Numbered from the stretch's first letter, positions 1 through 8,547 are shown. The stretch is DNA of 63,396 nt from Acidimicrobiales bacterium (GCA_009843525.1 VYDH01000010.1:1-63396); one strand, 5' to 3'. A program made the numbers and translations. Notes: generated by a model not told the origin, from the letters alone.

Positions 1-671
1 CGGTGGGCGAGGTTGGCGACTGCGGTGGGGGTGGGGATGCCCTCGGTCAAGTCGGCAGCGGGCGTCGGCAGCTCGAAGCGGGTTGTCAGGGGTACCACGC
101 CGGCCCACCAGTTGCCGGCCATGTCCTCGGCGTCGTCGACCGGGTCGCCAGATCGCACCTTGGCCGATGCCTCCGCCAGCGGCAGCTCCAGCACCAGCGT
201 CGCTCGCAAGTCCTCAGCACTCGGCGCCCGTGACATGTCCCAGTTGGCCACGATGTGGTCGGTCACCAGCTTCAGGGCTCGCTCCTTGGCGGCGGCGTCG
301 GTGATCCGGCGAGCCAGGCCGCGCACCACGACGCACCGGAAGTTCATGGAGTTGTGGAACGGCGTGCGTGCCATCACCAAGCCGTCCAGATGGGTCACCG
401 TCACGCAGATCTCGGTGCCCTCGCCGGAGTTCAGCAGGTGGTTGGCCAGCGCTCCGTGCAGGTACAGGTTCTCGTCGTCGCGGCCATATGCCATCGGCAG
501 TACCAACGGTCCATCGGGCGTGTCCACGCCGACGTGTGCGATCAGTCCTGCGTCGAGGATGTCCCGCACGTCGTCGCTGCCGTAGCGGCCGCGCTCGGCC
601 ATCCGCCGCAGCTTCATGCGTGTCGACGGGGCCTGAGCGCCGTTCTGTGCTGACTGGTCGGTAGCGCTCAC
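1..671 (-). CDS. Pyridoxamine 5'-phosphate oxidase family protein (partial, 3' end off the window)
   Basis: Split-barrel flavin-binding protein of the PNPOx/NimA-like type; a flavin- or F420-linked reductase of small molecules is the usual role, but the substrate is unknown. Reading starts at a GTG at 671, chosen because a TACGGT box lies 6 nt upstream. Visible family features are an N-terminal helix followed by a YGSDD..RDILD segment, the strand LIAHVGVDTPDGPLVLPMAY, the HNSMNFRCVVVRG strand and the C-terminal NWWAGVVPL motif typical of this family. About 223 codons are present without a stop, so the last residues lie beyond base 1. It follows the oxygenase at 766-1701 on the same strand by 94 nt but seems to have its own promoter. 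Confidence 0.85.
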   Translation of the reverse strand, partial: MSATDQSAQNGAQAPSTRMKLRRMAERGRYGSDDVRDILDAGLIAHVGVDTPDGPLVLPMAYGRDDENLYLHGALANHLLNSGEGTEICVTVTHLDGLVMARTPFHNSMNFRCVVVRGLARRITDAAAKERALKLVTDHIVANWDMSRAPSAEDLRATLVLELPLAEASAKVRSGDPVDDAEDMAGNWWAGVVPLTTRFELPTPAADLTEGIPTPTAVANLAH

Positions 672-677
672 GCCCGC

Positions 678-683
678 ACCGTA
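678..683 (-). promoter_or_regulatory. Putative -10 box (TACGGT), leaderless
   Basis: TACGGT on the minus strand ends 6 nt before the GTG at 671. It fits the TAnnnT plus 6-10 nt arrangement seen ahead of many first genes in this window. No clear -35 is seen. Confidence 0.4.
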
Positions 684-765
684 CGCCGCGCACCGGCGCC
701 GAGCACCATCGATTTCCCGGCAGCTCCTCAAACCACGCAACGCCGGTTGAGCTGGCGACGCTGTG

Positions 766-1701
766 TCAGTCCAGCAGGTCGTCATCGCGCACGCGGCTGC
801 GCTCGGCCTCCTCGTGCTCGGCCAGGACCCGGCCGAACAGCTGGCGGGTTCGCTCGACACGCCCGATGACACCGGGCTGGTGCGTGTAGGCGAAGATCGC
901 CGCGTGGCGGGGCTGGGAGCTTGCTGCCACACGGGTCACCCGGTGCAGCGAGTAGCGGCCTCGGAAGATCTGCAGGTCGCCGGGGCACAGATCCAGCGTG
1001 TGAACGCCGTCGCGCGCACCGGCCAGCAGCCCTCCGATGGCGTCGAACCCCTCGTCGGTGGCGGTGCGCACCCCGGACGCGTACTCGAACAGCCCACCCT
1101 CGTCCGCGGGCTGCACCAGCACCGTCACGGCGAAGTCGTTGGTGTCGAAGTGCCACGGGAACTGCTGACCGGGATCCAAGATGTTGGCTGTCAGGCCGGC
1201 CAGCGGATCGTCGTAGCAGTGCAGCTCGTCGATCTCGAGGCAGTCGGCCAGCAGGCGGCAGACCTGGGGCGCCCGGAACAGCGTGTCCATGGCGCACACC
1301 GATGGCCAGGCATCGCCGGGGATGAAGCCGCTCGATCGCTCCGTGAACGTGTTCACCGGATGGTCGTCGCTGAATTCTGGGTTCACCTGGGTGTGGAAGT
1401 ACGGGTTGATGACCTGCATCGAGAAGTGGGTCCGCGGCTTCGCCGCGACGATCTCGGCGTTGAGCAGGCGAACTGCGGTCGGAGTGACGAATTCCTTCAG
1501 CAGTGCACAGCCGTCCGAGCGAAGGCCAGTCCGAGCCTCCTCGACGGCACGCCAGTACGCAGCGTGGCGCGCATCGGCGGCGGGAAGATCTCGTCCATCC
1601 AGCGGGTAGCGCTCGGTGTCGACCAGGCGATCCACGTCAGACGCTGCGGCCGACTCAGCTGCATCATCAAGTCGGGACGTGCTCTGGCTGACTGTGGTCA
1701 T
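766..1701 (-). CDS. 2OG-Fe(II) oxygenase, HalD/BesD (ArpA-like) family, hydroxylase-type active site
   Basis: Predicted non-haem iron, 2-oxoglutarate-dependent oxygenase of 311 residues. Family signatures are the DTERYPLD opening, the iron ligands H184 and D186 in PWHFDTNDF, the GGLFEY.SGVR segment after them and the distal H253 in FRGRYSLHRVT, with R265 a candidate 2OG contact. BesD/HalD halogenases carry Gly in place of the Asp; here the Asp is present, so hydroxylation is the better guess. The start at 1701 is chosen over upstream codons because GGGAGG and AGAGGA precede it. It begins 4 nt after the stop of the dehydrogenase at 1706-2635, so the two are co-transcribed and may act on the same substrate, for example oxidation of a hydroxylated product. 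The substrate is unknown. Confidence 0.8.
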   Translation of the reverse strand: MTTVSQSTSRLDDAAESAAASDVDRLVDTERYPLDGRDLPAADARHAAYWRAVEEARTGLRSDGCALLKEFVTPTAVRLLNAEIVAAKPRTHFSMQVINPYFHTQVNPEFSDDHPVNTFTERSSGFIPGDAWPSVCAMDTLFRAPQVCRLLADCLEIDELHCYDDPLAGLTANILDPGQQFPWHFDTNDFAVTVLVQPADEGGLFEYASGVRTATDEGFDAIGGLLAGARDGVHTLDLCPGDLQIFRGRYSLHRVTRVAASSQPRHAAIFAYTHQPGVIGRVERTRQLFGRVLAEHEEAERSRVRDDDLLD

Positions 1702-1705
1702 TCCT

Positions 1706-2635
1706 CTATGCCTCCCAGTGCGGAATCCAGTCGCCGTCGAGCCGCAGCGACAGGTCCGCATCGTCTTCTATGCGGCGCGCCACGCTGAGCTCCGGCGCAT
1801 CGTCGCCGTAGCGCTGCGCGGCACGAGCGAACGCTGCGCGGGCGGCGGCGGTCATCGGCAGGTCGGCCCCGACGGCTTCCTCCAGCTCGGCCAGCAGGCC
1901 CAGGTCTTTGAGGCACAGTCCCAAAGAGAACGACGGGTCGTAGTGCCCGGCAAAAATGCTGGGTGCGTCATGGCGGGCCGTAAAGCTGTCTCCCACGCTG
2001 GCCTTGATCGCCTCCCAGAGGTCGCCGAGGTCCACGCCGTTGCGGGCGCCCACCGCCAGCCCCTCGGCCAGCGCCGCAGCGCCCACGAACCACAACTGGT
2101 TCGTGACCAGCTTCGTCACGCAGCCGGTGCCCAGCTCGCCGCAAGCGATCACACGCCCGAGCCGCTCCAGCACGGGGCGCACACGTTCAACGGCCGCCGG
2201 CTCCCCGCCGGCAAACAGCGTCAGCGTGCCGTTGCGGGCGCCGTCGACCGCCCCGGTCACTGGCGAATCGACCACGGACACCCCGTCGGGTGCCTGGGTG
2301 GCCAGGCGCCGGATCAGCTCCGGGCGGCTGGTAGTCAGGTCCACCCATGTCGAGCCAGGTGGCAGCGCCGCGAGCGCACCGGCATCGGACATCACCATCT
2401 CGACATCGGAGGGCGCGGGCAGCGAGGTCAGCAAGACCTCGGCGCTGCTGGCTGCCTCCGCGGCCGAGCCCACCGCAGTCGCACCGGCCTCGACTGGAGC
2501 CTCCAGTGCCTGCGGGTTCAGATCGAATGCGCGCACTGCATGACCGGCACGGGCGAGCCGAACGCACATGGGCCCGCCCATCGTGCCCAAGCCGATGAAT
2601 CCGACGATTGCTGTCTCCATTGCGGTCTTTGCCAT
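1706..2635 (-). CDS. NAD(P)-dependent oxidoreductase, 3-hydroxyisobutyrate dehydrogenase family
   Basis: Beta-hydroxyacid dehydrogenase of about 309 residues. The Rossmann motif GFIGLGTMGGPM sits at the N-terminus, followed by the substrate loop DSPVTGAVDGARNGTLTLFAGG and the helix containing the catalytic Lys in GCVTKLVTNQLWF. The C-terminal helical domain contains LKDLGLL. Enzymes of this family oxidise small beta-hydroxy acids or related compounds with NAD(P). A start at 2620 (METAIVG) is also possible; 2635 is the first ATG and lies 13 nt from a palindromic site at 2649-2670. It leads a two-gene unit with the 2OG oxygenase and is divergent from the monooxygenase at 2764. Confidence 0.88.
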   Translation of the reverse strand: MAKTAMETAIVGFIGLGTMGGPMCVRLARAGHAVRAFDLNPQALEAPVEAGATAVGSAAEAASSAEVLLTSLPAPSDVEMVMSDAGALAALPPGSTWVDLTTSRPELIRRLATQAPDGVSVVDSPVTGAVDGARNGTLTLFAGGEPAAVERVRPVLERLGRVIACGELGTGCVTKLVTNQLWFVGAAALAEGLAVGARNGVDLGDLWEAIKASVGDSFTARHDAPSIFAGHYDPSFSLGLCLKDLGLLAELEEAVGADLPMTAAARAAFARAAQRYGDDAPELSVARRIEDDADLSLRLDGDWIPHWEA

Positions 2636-2648
2636 CGTAGGGCCCTCA

Positions 2649-2670
2649 GACCAAACACTAGTGTCTGGTC
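2649..2670. promoter_or_regulatory. 22-bp palindromic operator candidate
   Basis: A 22-bp near-perfect palindrome with a perfect ACACTAGTGT core; the only asymmetry is positions 6 and 17. It lies between divergent starts at 2635 (minus) and 2764 (plus). Size and symmetry suit a TetR-type dimeric repressor, but no regulator gene is adjacent. Confidence 0.5.
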
Positions 2671-2763
2671 GGCCTGCTTTCAGCCTCCGATTCCGGCTTC
2701 TCGGGAACCGGGGAAGGCCTCCAACGTAGGATGGCCGACGGTCCGCGACCCCGGAGGCGACCC

Positions 2764-3996
2764 ATGAAATTCGGCATCTTCTACGAGCTCCAGTTGCCGA
2801 GACCGTGGAACGACGACTCCGAGTACGTCCTGTTCCAGCAGGCGCTCGACCAGATCGAGCTGGCCGACAAGCTGGGCTACGACTACGCGTGGGAGGTCGA
2901 GCACCACTTCCTCGAGGAGTACAGCCACAGCTCCGCACCCGAGGTGTTCCTGGCGGCCGCAAGCCAGCGCACCAAGAACATCCGGCTCGGCCACGGCATC
3001 GTTCAGCTGCCCACCAATCACCCTGCACGGGTGGCCGAGCGGGTCTCGACGCTCGACATCGTCAGCGGCGGCCGGGTGGAGCTGGGCATCGGCGAAGGTT
3101 CGTCGGTCACCGAACTTCATCCGTTCGACCGCCGCTTCCGCGACAAGCGCGTCGTCTGGGAAGACGCCGTGCGCTGCCTCATGCCGATGTTCCAGGAGGT
3201 GAACCACTCCTACGACGGCGAGATCTTCAAGTTCCCGGCCCGCAATGTCGTGCCGAAGCCCTACCAGAAGCCGCACCCGCCGCTGTGGGTGGCATGCAGC
3301 CAGCTCGACACGATTGTCATGGCCGCCCAGCGGGGCATGGGTGCGCTGGGCTTCTCGTTCGTGTCCGCAGATGCCGCCCGCGCCTGGGTGAACTCCTACT
3401 ACAACAACTACCTCAACCACCTCGACCTGCTCTGCGACTACCAGACCAACCCGGGCGTTGCCGTGGTCAGCCCGTTCATGTGCGCGGAGACCGACGAGGA
3501 GGCCCAAGCCAAAGCGGAGGGCTGGACCTTCTTCCAGTTCTCGCTGGTCTTCTACAACTCCCACGGCCCGGTCGAGCCGGGCTCGGTCAACCTGTGGGAC
3601 GAGTACCAGGAGTGGAAGAAGTCGCCGAAGGGCCAGAAGGCCAGCAACAACGTCGGCCTCGTCGGCTCACCCGACACCATCCGCCGCAAGCTGGAGATGT
3701 ACGAGGACGCCCATGTCGACCAGCTCATCCTGCTGAACCAGGCCGGCAAGAACACCCACGAGGACATCTGCTCGAGCCTCGAGCTGTTCGCTGCCGAAGT
3801 GATGCCCGAGTTCCACGAGCGTGACGCCGAGCACCAGGACTGGAAGTCAGCAGTGCTGGCCGGCGACATCGTCCTCGACGACATCGACACCGACCTGTAC
3901 CAGGTGATCACCAACCAGACGCCGGTAGAGAAGCGCGAAGAGATCGAGCGCAAGCAGCGCGAGGCCCGCGCCCGCCAAGCAGTTGGGCTGAGCTAG
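2764..3996 (+). CDS. LLM class flavin-dependent oxidoreductase (luciferase-like)
   Basis: Bacterial-luciferase-like monooxygenase, 410 residues, expected to use reduced FMN or F420. The N-terminus MKFGIFYELQLPRPW, the YAWEVEHHFLEEYSHSSAPEVFL segment, TKNIRLGHGI.QLP..HP and SGGRVELGIGEG are standard family blocks. The start at 2764 is supported by GGAGG at 2753-2757; an in-frame ATG at 2731 lacks such a site. The last 40 or so residues form a charged helical tail (KREEIERKQREARARQ) that extends beyond the usual barrel. A palindromic operator lies about 95 nt upstream. The substrate is unknown. Confidence 0.88.
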   Translation: MKFGIFYELQLPRPWNDDSEYVLFQQALDQIELADKLGYDYAWEVEHHFLEEYSHSSAPEVFLAAASQRTKNIRLGHGIVQLPTNHPARVAERVSTLDIVSGGRVELGIGEGSSVTELHPFDRRFRDKRVVWEDAVRCLMPMFQEVNHSYDGEIFKFPARNVVPKPYQKPHPPLWVACSQLDTIVMAAQRGMGALGFSFVSADAARAWVNSYYNNYLNHLDLLCDYQTNPGVAVVSPFMCAETDEEAQAKAEGWTFFQFSLVFYNSHGPVEPGSVNLWDEYQEWKKSPKGQKASNNVGLVGSPDTIRRKLEMYEDAHVDQLILLNQAGKNTHEDICSSLELFAAEVMPEFHERDAEHQDWKSAVLAGDIVLDDIDTDLYQVITNQTPVEKREEIERKQREARARQAVGLS

Positions 3997-4002
3997 CTCA
4001 GC
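3987..4002. terminator. Perfect 16-bp palindrome, possible bidirectional terminator
   Basis: GCTGAGCTAGCTCAGC overlaps the stop codon of the monooxygenase and lies between convergent genes ending at 3996 and 4027. There is no T-tract, so termination is inferred from position only. Confidence 0.4.
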
Positions 4003-4026
4003 GGCAGCACTGACGCCGCCGTCGGA

Positions 4027-4905
4027 TCAGCGGTTGGCGAGCCAGGCGGCGATGGCCTGGCCGATCTCGTCGGGGCTGTCTTCCTGGCAGAAGTGATTGC
4101 CCTTGACGGTCACCTCGGTCTGGTTCGGCCAGGTGCGGCAGTACTCCAGCTGCGGGCCGTTGAGAATCGCGCCCGGATCGGCGTTGACCAGCAGCTTGGG
4201 CACGTCTGAACCGGCCAGCCATTCGCCGTAGTCGGTCACGATCTGGGTGACGTCGGCAGGCTCGCCTTCGATCGGGATCTGGCGCGGCCACGTGAGGGTG
4301 GGACGCCGGTGCTCGGGCTCGACGAACGGGCGTCGGTACTCGTTCATCTCCTCATCGGACAGCTTGCGCTGGATCGAGCCGGGCAGCACCGCTTCAACGA
4401 ACAGGTTCTTGGTGATGACCATCTCCTCGCCAGCGGGGGAGCGGAAGCCCTGGAAGATGCCAGCTGCCGCCTCGGGCCACTCCGCCCAGCTCATCGGCCG
4501 CACGATGGCCTCCATGTAGCAGAGACCCGCGACGCGGTCACGGTGCCGGTTGGCCCAGTCGAAGCCGAGCGCCGATCCCCAGTCGTGGATCACGAACGTG
4601 ATGTTGTCGCCCAGGTCGAGCTGGTCGAGCAAGCCGTCGAGGTACTCGCGGTGCTCCACGAAGCGGTACGAGTCGGGCCCGGTGTCGTCCAGCTTGTCGG
4701 AGTCGCCCTGGCCGATCAGGTCAGGCACCACGACCCGAGCGTGCGGCCGCACGTGGGGCACGATGTTGCGCCACAGGTACGACGACGTCGGGTTGCCGTG
4801 CAGGAACACGACCGGATCGCCCGAGCCGGAGTCGTGGTACGCCATCTGCTTGCCGTTGACGGTGGCGTAGGACTTGGACAGCGGTTCGGAAGAGAGGGTG
4901 GCCAT
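4027..4905 (-). CDS. dhaA: Haloalkane dehalogenase
   Basis: Alpha/beta-hydrolase of 292 residues that hydrolyses a carbon-halogen bond to an alcohol and halide. The DhaA-type features are all visible: [13 protein letters not shown] with halide-contact N39, nucleophile D108 followed by W109 in [12 protein letters not shown], acid E132 at the end of strand 6 (CYMEAI) and H271 in [11 protein letters not shown]. This is the D/E/H arrangement of the DhaA/LinB group rather than DhlA. The start at 4905 is preceded by GAGGAG. The gene appears monocistronic and convergent with the monooxygenase. Substrate range cannot be read from the sequence. Confidence 0.9.
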   Translation of the reverse strand: MATLSSEPLSKSYATVNGKQMAYHDSGSGDPVVFLHGNPTSSYLWRNIVPHVRPHARVVVPDLIGQGDSDKLDDTGPDSYRFVEHREYLDGLLDQLDLGDNITFVIHDWGSALGFDWANRHRDRVAGLCYMEAIVRPMSWAEWPEAAAGIFQGFRSPAGEEMVITKNLFVEAVLPGSIQRKLSDEEMNEYRRPFVEPEHRRPTLTWPRQIPIEGEPADVTQIVTDYGEWLAGSDVPKLLVNADPGAILNGPQLEYCRTWPNQTEVTVKGNHFCQEDSPDEIGQAIAAWLANR

Positions 4906-4992
4906 GGGTGCTCCTCGGGGTTGTGGGGGTGCGCCGGATCGGCGCCACATCATGCCCGCCCCGTCCCACCGATGCTCAGGCTGCCTTCGTGG

Positions 4993-6981
4993 CTAGCGGT
5001 ACGAGACGGGGATGCCCTCGTTGGTGTAGGTGACCTGGGGATCCCACAGCAGCCAGTCGCTGATGCCGAGGTCGGCTGCGGCATCGATCTGGGCGCGCAC
5101 CTCTGCGGGGCCGTAGTTCACCCGCATCGAGAAGTCCTGCAGCCACGGCACGACGGCTGTGTTGGTGCCGGCAAGCACGCGCTGGAATTGGGCCAGTGAG
5201 GCCCTGGTGATGTCGTAGGGCTGCGCCTCTGGGTGGACCACGCCGTACTCGCCGCGCCCCCAGTGCGACGGATACACCATGGGCGCCACATAGTCGACGT
5301 GGTCGGACATCGCACCGATGTCCTGCGCCACCCACTCGCCGCGGTCTGCCGCGATGCCGAACACCGAGACACCGTGGAACACCTGCGCCTCGCGCAGCAT
5401 GGAATTTGCCTCGGCCAGGAAGCTCACGATGACCGGCGACGGGTCGCTGCCATCCCAGCCGGGAATCCGCATGCCGCTCAGGTCGCCTTCGGGCCGGCGC
5501 ATGTAGTCCCACAAGATGTCGTCGATGCCGGCTGCGGCTGCCTCGGCGGCAATGTCCAGGTTGTACTGCCGCACGATCGGGTGGTTGAAGTTGGTAAACC
5601 CGCCGTACTTCTGCAGCGGGCGCCCGTCGGGCGTCTGCACAACCCAGTCCAGATCACCGTTCGCTGTTGCATAGCGAGCCAGCGTCGGGTCGTTGAATGC
5701 CACGATGCGCCCGATCACTCGCACGCCGAGGTCGTGCAGCTCGTCGATGGCTTCCCGCAGGTCGTAGAGCTCTCTCGACGCACCTGACAGCTGCGCCAGC
5801 CGGACCTCGGTGCGGTGGCCGATGCGGCCGTCCTCGTCCTTCAGATCGAGCTGTACTGCGTTGATGCGGCCTTGCTCGATGAGCTCCACTACCGACTCGC
5901 GCAGCCCGTCGTGGTCCCATGCAGCTGCCGTGACGTGAACTCCCGTGGTGTGCGGGTAGCCGATGGGCACGATGACGTCGAACTCGGTGGTGTTCCCGGC
6001 AGCGTCAGTGGCGATCACCGGCACCGGGCCGCCGGGCGGGCTCGGCAAGGTGAGGCTGAATGAGCCCGAAGCCGTATCGACGCGTTGATCTCCGATCTGC
6101 AGCGATACGCCCGGCTCGACCGACCCGGCCAACACCACCGGCTCGTCCAATGCCACTGGCTCGAAGACCCTCGGCAGTTCCACCGCTGGAGGCGTCCCGT
6201 CAACCGTGAACGTAACCGCTGCCGTCGCCGTGCCGAAGAAGCGTCGATCGACATCGAGCGTCACGATGTGAGCGCCTTCGGTCAGCTCCGGCACCGGCCA
6301 CACGATCCGGTTGTCGTAGCGCTGCACTCCGCTCACCGGGAAGCCGTCGAGCAGCATCTGTGCGGAGGTGACATCACCGCCGTCGATGCTGAACTCCAGG
6401 ACAGTCCCGGCCAGCCCAGCCGGGCGCAGCATCGCGCCGTCGTTGATGCCCGAGACGGTGATCTCGGTGACGCGCAGCGCATTCATCGCCACGAAACCCA
6501 CACCGATGGTGGCAGCGATCAGCAACATCGCGACGATCACGCGGCCCCGGCCACGGCGCCTGGGCGGAGGCCCGGCGATGCCGATGACGGCGCGGTCGGC
6601 CGCTCGGCGCGCCCGCCGGCTCAGGCCGGTCGCATAGAGCGGCGCTTCGGGCTTCGGCGGCCGCCACGGAAAGCCCCAGCCCTCGGCGGGGTCGGTCGGA
6701 CCGGTTGCCTCGTGCCGATCAGGGCCGCCGGCGAGATCGCTGCCGACCAGCGACGGCCCCACTTCGTGGCCGTGTCGGGTGAGCGACCAGCGTGCGCCCC
6801 GCAGCCCCGGCACTGAGCCGGTCTGCGCCACGATGCCCGATTGCTGCAGGGTGCCGAGCGAGGTCTGCACCGTCTGGCTGTCCAGCGCCACAGCCGCGCT
6901 GATCTCGCCGATCTCAGCCGTCCCCCCACGGCTGAGCAGCTCGCGCAGAATGCGCCTGTCGGCGGGCGCCAACAATGGCAT
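4993..6981 (-). CDS. Membrane-anchored putative glycosyl hydrolase (DUF4015-like) with N-terminal winged helix
   Basis: A 662-residue mosaic. Residues 1-75 look like a winged-helix DNA-binding domain (RRILRELLSRGGTAEIGEISAAV..., GTLQQSGIVAQTG..., WSLTRHG). A basic linker precedes a single membrane segment at about 147-167 (VIVAMLLIAATIGVGFVAMNA). Ig-like strands follow at 180-345. From about 350 to the end there is a (beta/alpha)-barrel of the putative glycosidase type, with VHVTAAAW, AVQLDLKDEDG, FTNFNHP, DDILWDYMRRP and DYVAPMVYPSHWG. In this topology the helix would be cytoplasmic and the barrel outside. A TACACT box 7 nt upstream supports the start at 6981. Sugar specificity is unknown. 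Confidence 0.75.
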   Translation of the reverse strand: MPLLAPADRRILRELLSRGGTAEIGEISAAVALDSQTVQTSLGTLQQSGIVAQTGSVPGLRGARWSLTRHGHEVGPSLVGSDLAGGPDRHEATGPTDPAEGWGFPWRPPKPEAPLYATGLSRRARRAADRAVIGIAGPPPRRRGRGRVIVAMLLIAATIGVGFVAMNALRVTEITVSGINDGAMLRPAGLAGTVLEFSIDGGDVTSAQMLLDGFPVSGVQRYDNRIVWPVPELTEGAHIVTLDVDRRFFGTATAAVTFTVDGTPPAVELPRVFEPVALDEPVVLAGSVEPGVSLQIGDQRVDTASGSFSLTLPSPPGGPVPVIATDAAGNTTEFDVIVPIGYPHTTGVHVTAAAWDHDGLRESVVELIEQGRINAVQLDLKDEDGRIGHRTEVRLAQLSGASRELYDLREAIDELHDLGVRVIGRIVAFNDPTLARYATANGDLDWVVQTPDGRPLQKYGGFTNFNHPIVRQYNLDIAAEAAAAGIDDILWDYMRRPEGDLSGMRIPGWDGSDPSPVIVSFLAEANSMLREAQVFHGVSVFGIAADRGEWVAQDIGAMSDHVDYVAPMVYPSHWGRGEYGVVHPEAQPYDITRASLAQFQRVLAGTNTAVVPWLQDFSMRVNYGPAEVRAQIDAAADLGISDWLLWDPQVTYTNEGIPVSYR

Positions 6982-6988
6982 CGGATCG

Positions 6989-6994
6989 AGTGTA
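6989..6994 (-). promoter_or_regulatory. Putative -10 box (TACACT), leaderless
   Basis: Minus-strand TACACT lies 7 nt before the ATG at 6981, predicting a transcript that starts at or next to the start codon. Confidence 0.4.
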
Positions 6995-7035
6995 TTGAGG
7001 CCGCCAGATGGCCTTCGGTCAGGCGTGCCGCCGCT

Positions 7036-7404
7036 TCAGCCCAGAGATGCCTGGGCGGGATGGCGGGTCGTGACCGTCGTGGTGATGCCGCCCCGCACCA
7101 GCCAGCGCGTTTCAACCGTGGCCTGCTTGGGGGCGACGGCCGCCACCAGGTCGTCGAGGATGCGGTTGGTGATGGCTTCGTGATGAACCGGCTCGTCCCG
7201 GTAGCTCCACAGGTAGAGCTTGAGCGACTTCAGCTCGACGATGCGACGATCGGGGACGTACGCGATGTCGACTGTGGCGTAGTCGGGCTGCCCGGTGACG
7301 GGGCACACGCAGGTCAGCTCCGGCGTGGTGCAGCGCACCTCGTAGTCGCGGTCGGGGTAGGGGTCGTCGAGCGCGATCAGGTCTCTGGACGGTTCGCTTC
7401 CCAT
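7036..7404 (-). CDS. queF: NADPH-dependent 7-cyano-7-deazaguanine (preQ0) reductase QueF
   Basis: Queuosine-pathway enzyme that reduces the nitrile of preQ0 to preQ1. The short unimodal form is present, 122 residues. Catalytic C34 lies in TCVCPVTGQPDYATV, the family block VELKSLKLYLWSYRD follows, and the substrate residues H75/E76 lie in HHEAITNRI. The start at 7404 has GAGGAG upstream. No other queuosine genes are in the window, so preQ0 synthesis or salvage must be encoded elsewhere. It lies between the glycosidase-like gene and guaB on the same strand. Confidence 0.93.
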   Translation of the reverse strand: MGSEPSRDLIALDDPYPDRDYEVRCTTPELTCVCPVTGQPDYATVDIAYVPDRRIVELKSLKLYLWSYRDEPVHHEAITNRILDDLVAAVAPKQATVETRWLVRGGITTTVTTRHPAQASLG

Positions 7405-7439
7405 GTCGGAACTCCTCGACTGGCGGGCAGAGGTACCCG

Positions 7440-8519
7440 TCAGTACGACAGGGTGGCGTGCGGGGTGTTCTCCGCCAACCCGAGCGGCGTCACAGCGACA
7501 AACTCGGTGCGCTCGGTGAATTCGGCCAGGCTGCGGGCGTTGGTGTAGCTCATGGCGCTGCGCAGGCCGGCCATCAGCTCGCCGATCAGCTTGCCCGCCT
7601 CGCCCCGGTAGGGCACGGTGCCTTCGACGCCTTCAGGCGCCCGCTGCTCGAAGTACTCGTCGTCGATTTCCTCGCCGTGGCGCTCGGCTCGGGCCTCGAT
7701 TGCTTCGAAGCTGGCCATGCCGCGGATGCGCTTGCGCAGCCCGTGCGGGCCCTGCTCGACCTCGCCGGGACTCTCCTTCGTTCCGGCGAGCATGCTGCCG
7801 ATCATCACGGTCTCGGCACCGACGGCCAGCGCCTTGGCGATGTCGCCGGAAGTTCTGATGCCGCCGTCGGCGATCACTGGCACGTCAAACCCCGCGTCGG
7901 CCAGCCCGTTGACCACGCTGTCGGTCGCAGACAGCTGCGGCACGCCGACGCCGGCCACCAGCCTGGTGGTGCAGACCCCGCCCGGTCCGACGCCCACCTT
8001 GATCGCGTCGGCGCCGGCTTCGGCCATGTCGATCGCGCCGTCGATGGTGGCCACGTTGCCGGCGATCACGTCGGTGTCGGCGAAGTGGTCCTTCAGGCGG
8101 CGCACCCCGTCGATGGCGTGGTCGGCATGACCGTGTGCGATGTCGAGCACCAGCACATCGGCTCCGGCCGCCACCAGCGCCTTGGCCCGGTCTCCCATGT
8201 CGTGGTCGGTGCCCACGGCGCCGCCGGCGACCAGTGAGCCGTCGTCGGCGTTCTTGATCGCGGCGATCTGGGCTGCTTGCGCGTCGATTGGCATGAACCG
8301 GTGGACGATGCCGGCGCCGCCGAGACGGCCCATGGCGATCGCCATCTCGTGCTCGCAGACCGTGTCCATGTTGGCGGCGATCACCGGCAGATCCAGCGGG
8401 ATACTGCGGGACAGGCGAGTTCGCACTGACACGTGGCTACGGCTGCGGATCGACGACCGCTGCGGCACGATCAGCACGTCGTCGAAGGTCAGTCCGGTTC
8501 TCAGGTCGCGCAGTTTCAT
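7440..8519 (-). CDS. guaB: IMP dehydrogenase/GMP reductase family protein lacking CBS domains
   Basis: TIM-barrel purine enzyme of 359 residues. The catalytic loop [13 protein letters not shown] with C183 and the flap ending in [12 protein letters not shown] are IMPDH-like; EGVEG resembles the EGIEG of IMP dehydrogenases and differs from the usual GMP reductase loop. The paired CBS domains normally inserted near residues 90-100 are absent, giving a length closer to GMP reductases. The start is 8519, with a TAGCTT box 10 nt upstream; much longer upstream reading in this frame is antisense to the YceI gene. It probably supplies XMP for GMP synthesis, but a GMP reductase activity cannot be excluded. 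Confidence 0.85.
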   Translation of the reverse strand: MKLRDLRTGLTFDDVLIVPQRSSIRSRSHVSVRTRLSRSIPLDLPVIAANMDTVCEHEMAIAMGRLGGAGIVHRFMPIDAQAAQIAAIKNADDGSLVAGGAVGTDHDMGDRAKALVAAGADVLVLDIAHGHADHAIDGVRRLKDHFADTDVIAGNVATIDGAIDMAEAGADAIKVGVGPGGVCTTRLVAGVGVPQLSATDSVVNGLADAGFDVPVIADGGIRTSGDIAKALAVGAETVMIGSMLAGTKESPGEVEQGPHGLRKRIRGMASFEAIEARAERHGEEIDDEYFEQRAPEGVEGTVPYRGEAGKLIGELMAGLRSAMSYTNARSLAEFTERTEFVAVTPLGLAENTPHATLSY

Positions 8520-8529
8520 GAGCGGCCCC

Positions 8530-8539
8530 AAGCTACCGT
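8530..8539. promoter_or_regulatory. Overlapping divergent -10 boxes for guaB-like and YceI genes
   Basis: The plus strand has TACCGT at 8534-8539, 8 nt before the ATG at 8548. The minus strand has TAGCTT at 8535-8530, 10 nt before the ATG at 8519. The two hexamers share two base pairs. Confidence 0.4.
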
Positions 8540-8547
8540 GAGCCGCC

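Noticed and set aside
766..1701. Calling the HalD/BesD-family oxygenase a halogenase
   Set aside because: Its iron motif is H184-x-D186 with the carboxylate present, which points to hydroxylation.
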